Shown here: piece by piece, positions 46,148 through 46,609 of the stretch
Numbering within the stretch: the stretch's first letter is position 1
Layout of the letters: each line of letters begins with the position of its first letter
Assembly: GCA_902525565.1 (NCBI GenBank)
Contig: CABZHY010000005.1
Coordinates: forward strand, 1 to 46,609
Reading direction: 5' to 3'
DNA length: 46,609 nucleotides
Origin: an uncultured Pelagibacteraceae bacterium
Lineage (GTDB): Bacteria > Pseudomonadota > Alphaproteobacteria > Pelagibacterales > Pelagibacteraceae
The notes under the pieces: generated by a model
The model's database searches: none
Seen by the model: the letters and a program-made list of their open reading frames with translations, nothing else
Told to the model about the DNA's origin: nothing
Program-made: the position numbers and the translations under genes

Positions 46148-46609
46148 TATTTAAACAACCCAACTTTTAAACTTTCTGCTGAATATATTTTTTTATTATC
46201 TGCAAGAACAATTCCATTTGCAAGTCCAACGGTTGTTCCTCCAGGAGACATAATTTTCTTCATATCTATTTCATATCTTACATTTTTTACACTCTGTAAA
46301 ACTTCACCTGTAAACTTTACAGTACCCACTCCTAGAGCTCTTCCTTTTCCAGGATTTCCTAGCCAGCCTAGAAAAAAACCTACCAGTTGCCACATAGCAT
46401 CTAAACCTAAGCACCCTGGCATAACTGGATCTTTTTTAAAATGACAATCAAAAAACCAAAGATTATCTTTAATATCTAATTCAGCTTTTAAAGAGCCCTT
46501 ATTAAATGTACCATTATTTTCATTGATTTCAGTTATTCTGTCAAACATAAGCATTGGTGGAAGAGGTAATTTAGCATTTCCAGGACCAAAAAGATCACCA
46601 TTTCCACAA
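46147..46609 (-). CDS. fabA: 3-hydroxydecanoyl-ACP dehydratase/isomerase (partial)
   Basis: The frame continues past the first internal Met (46554) to the window edge: the upstream codons read [21 protein letters not shown], in pieces GDLFGPG and [11 protein letters not shown], which is the conserved FabA N-terminal part, so the true start is outside. About 154 codons are present. The active-site region [21 protein letters not shown] contains the catalytic His; the conserved Asp follows in GLDAMWQ. FabA dehydrates hydroxyacyl-ACP and isomerises the C10 product to cis-3-decenoyl-ACP, the branch to unsaturated fatty acids. It is coupled to fabB by TAATG. Confidence 0.95.
   Translation of the reverse strand, partial: CGNGDLFGPGNAKLPLPPMLMFDRITEINENNGTFNKGSLKAELDIKDNLWFFDCHFKKDPVMPGCLGLDAMWQLVGFFLGWLGNPGKGRALGVGTVKFTGEVLQSVKNVRYEIDMKKIMSPGGTTVGLANGIVLADNKKIYSAESLKVGLFK

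Noticed and set aside
1-46609. CRISPR array, prophage or insertion sequence
   Set aside because: No spaced repeat series, transposase, integrase or terminal inverted repeats were seen on either strand.

Overview
The window looks like a piece of a streamlined marine alphaproteobacterial chromosome of the SAR11 clade (Pelagibacterales). The grounds are a very AT-rich composition, almost no spacer between genes, many stop/start overlaps of the TAATG type, weak Shine-Dalgarno sites, and a gene order (lnt-metK-nusA-infB-rbfA-rpsO-pnp-fabI-fabB-fabA) typical of Alphaproteobacteria. This placement is inference from composition and synteny; no 16S rRNA gene is present. No prophage, insertion sequence or CRISPR array is visible.

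Layout. 1-2142 (minus): gltD-gltB, glutamate synthase, with gltB cut by the window edge. 2326-3980: uppP (undecaprenyl-PP recycling) convergent with an EamA transporter. 3987-9605 (minus): aceE-aceF of pyruvate dehydrogenase, with an extra lipoyl domain fused to E1, then a thiolase with a strongly structured leader. 9679-9755: tRNA-Arg(ACG). 9768-13134: an accessory-looking stretch with a GT25 glycosyltransferase, a tiny membrane ORF, a thioesterase, two gene remnants broken at one shared junction (acetoacetyl-CoA synthetase and YggS), an L,D-transpeptidase-fold protein, an orphan winged-helix regulator and a 2OG-Fe(II) oxygenase. 13139-19474 (minus): adenosine kinase, nth, dapB, a previously easy-to-miss 55-residue membrane protein, dnaJ, dnaK and grpE, with a good alphaproteobacterial heat-shock promoter before dnaK.

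19511-25018: rdgB, then a divergent envelope module (LpoA-like protein, rsmI, BON lipoprotein), then maeB (malic enzyme plus phosphotransacetylase-like domain). 25071-29274 (plus): murJ, trpS, nfuA and a Bax-type glucosaminidase. 29271-30666: a polysaccharide deacetylase and a short tsaB whose 5' ends overlap head to head. 30676-37217 (plus): fur, a second 2OG oxygenase, miaB, phoH, ybeY, lnt, metK. 37224-43914 (plus): promoter, attenuator-like terminator, nusA, infB (carrying an apparent one-base deletion), rbfA, rpsO, pnp and a terminator. 43913-46609 (minus): a DUF1737 protein and fabI, fabB and partial fabA of fatty-acid synthesis.

Taken together this is a mostly housekeeping region: nitrogen assimilation, acetyl-CoA production feeding fatty-acid synthesis, protein folding, transcription/translation machinery and cell-envelope maintenance. 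The most interesting signals are regulatory or evolutionary: the nested hairpins around the thiolase start codon, the nusA leader terminator, the U-poor ACGAA-repeat leader of pnp, the double decapitation of acsA and yggS, the lipoyl-E1 fusion, and the absence of trmB, rimP, ylxR and truB from an otherwise collinear operon.
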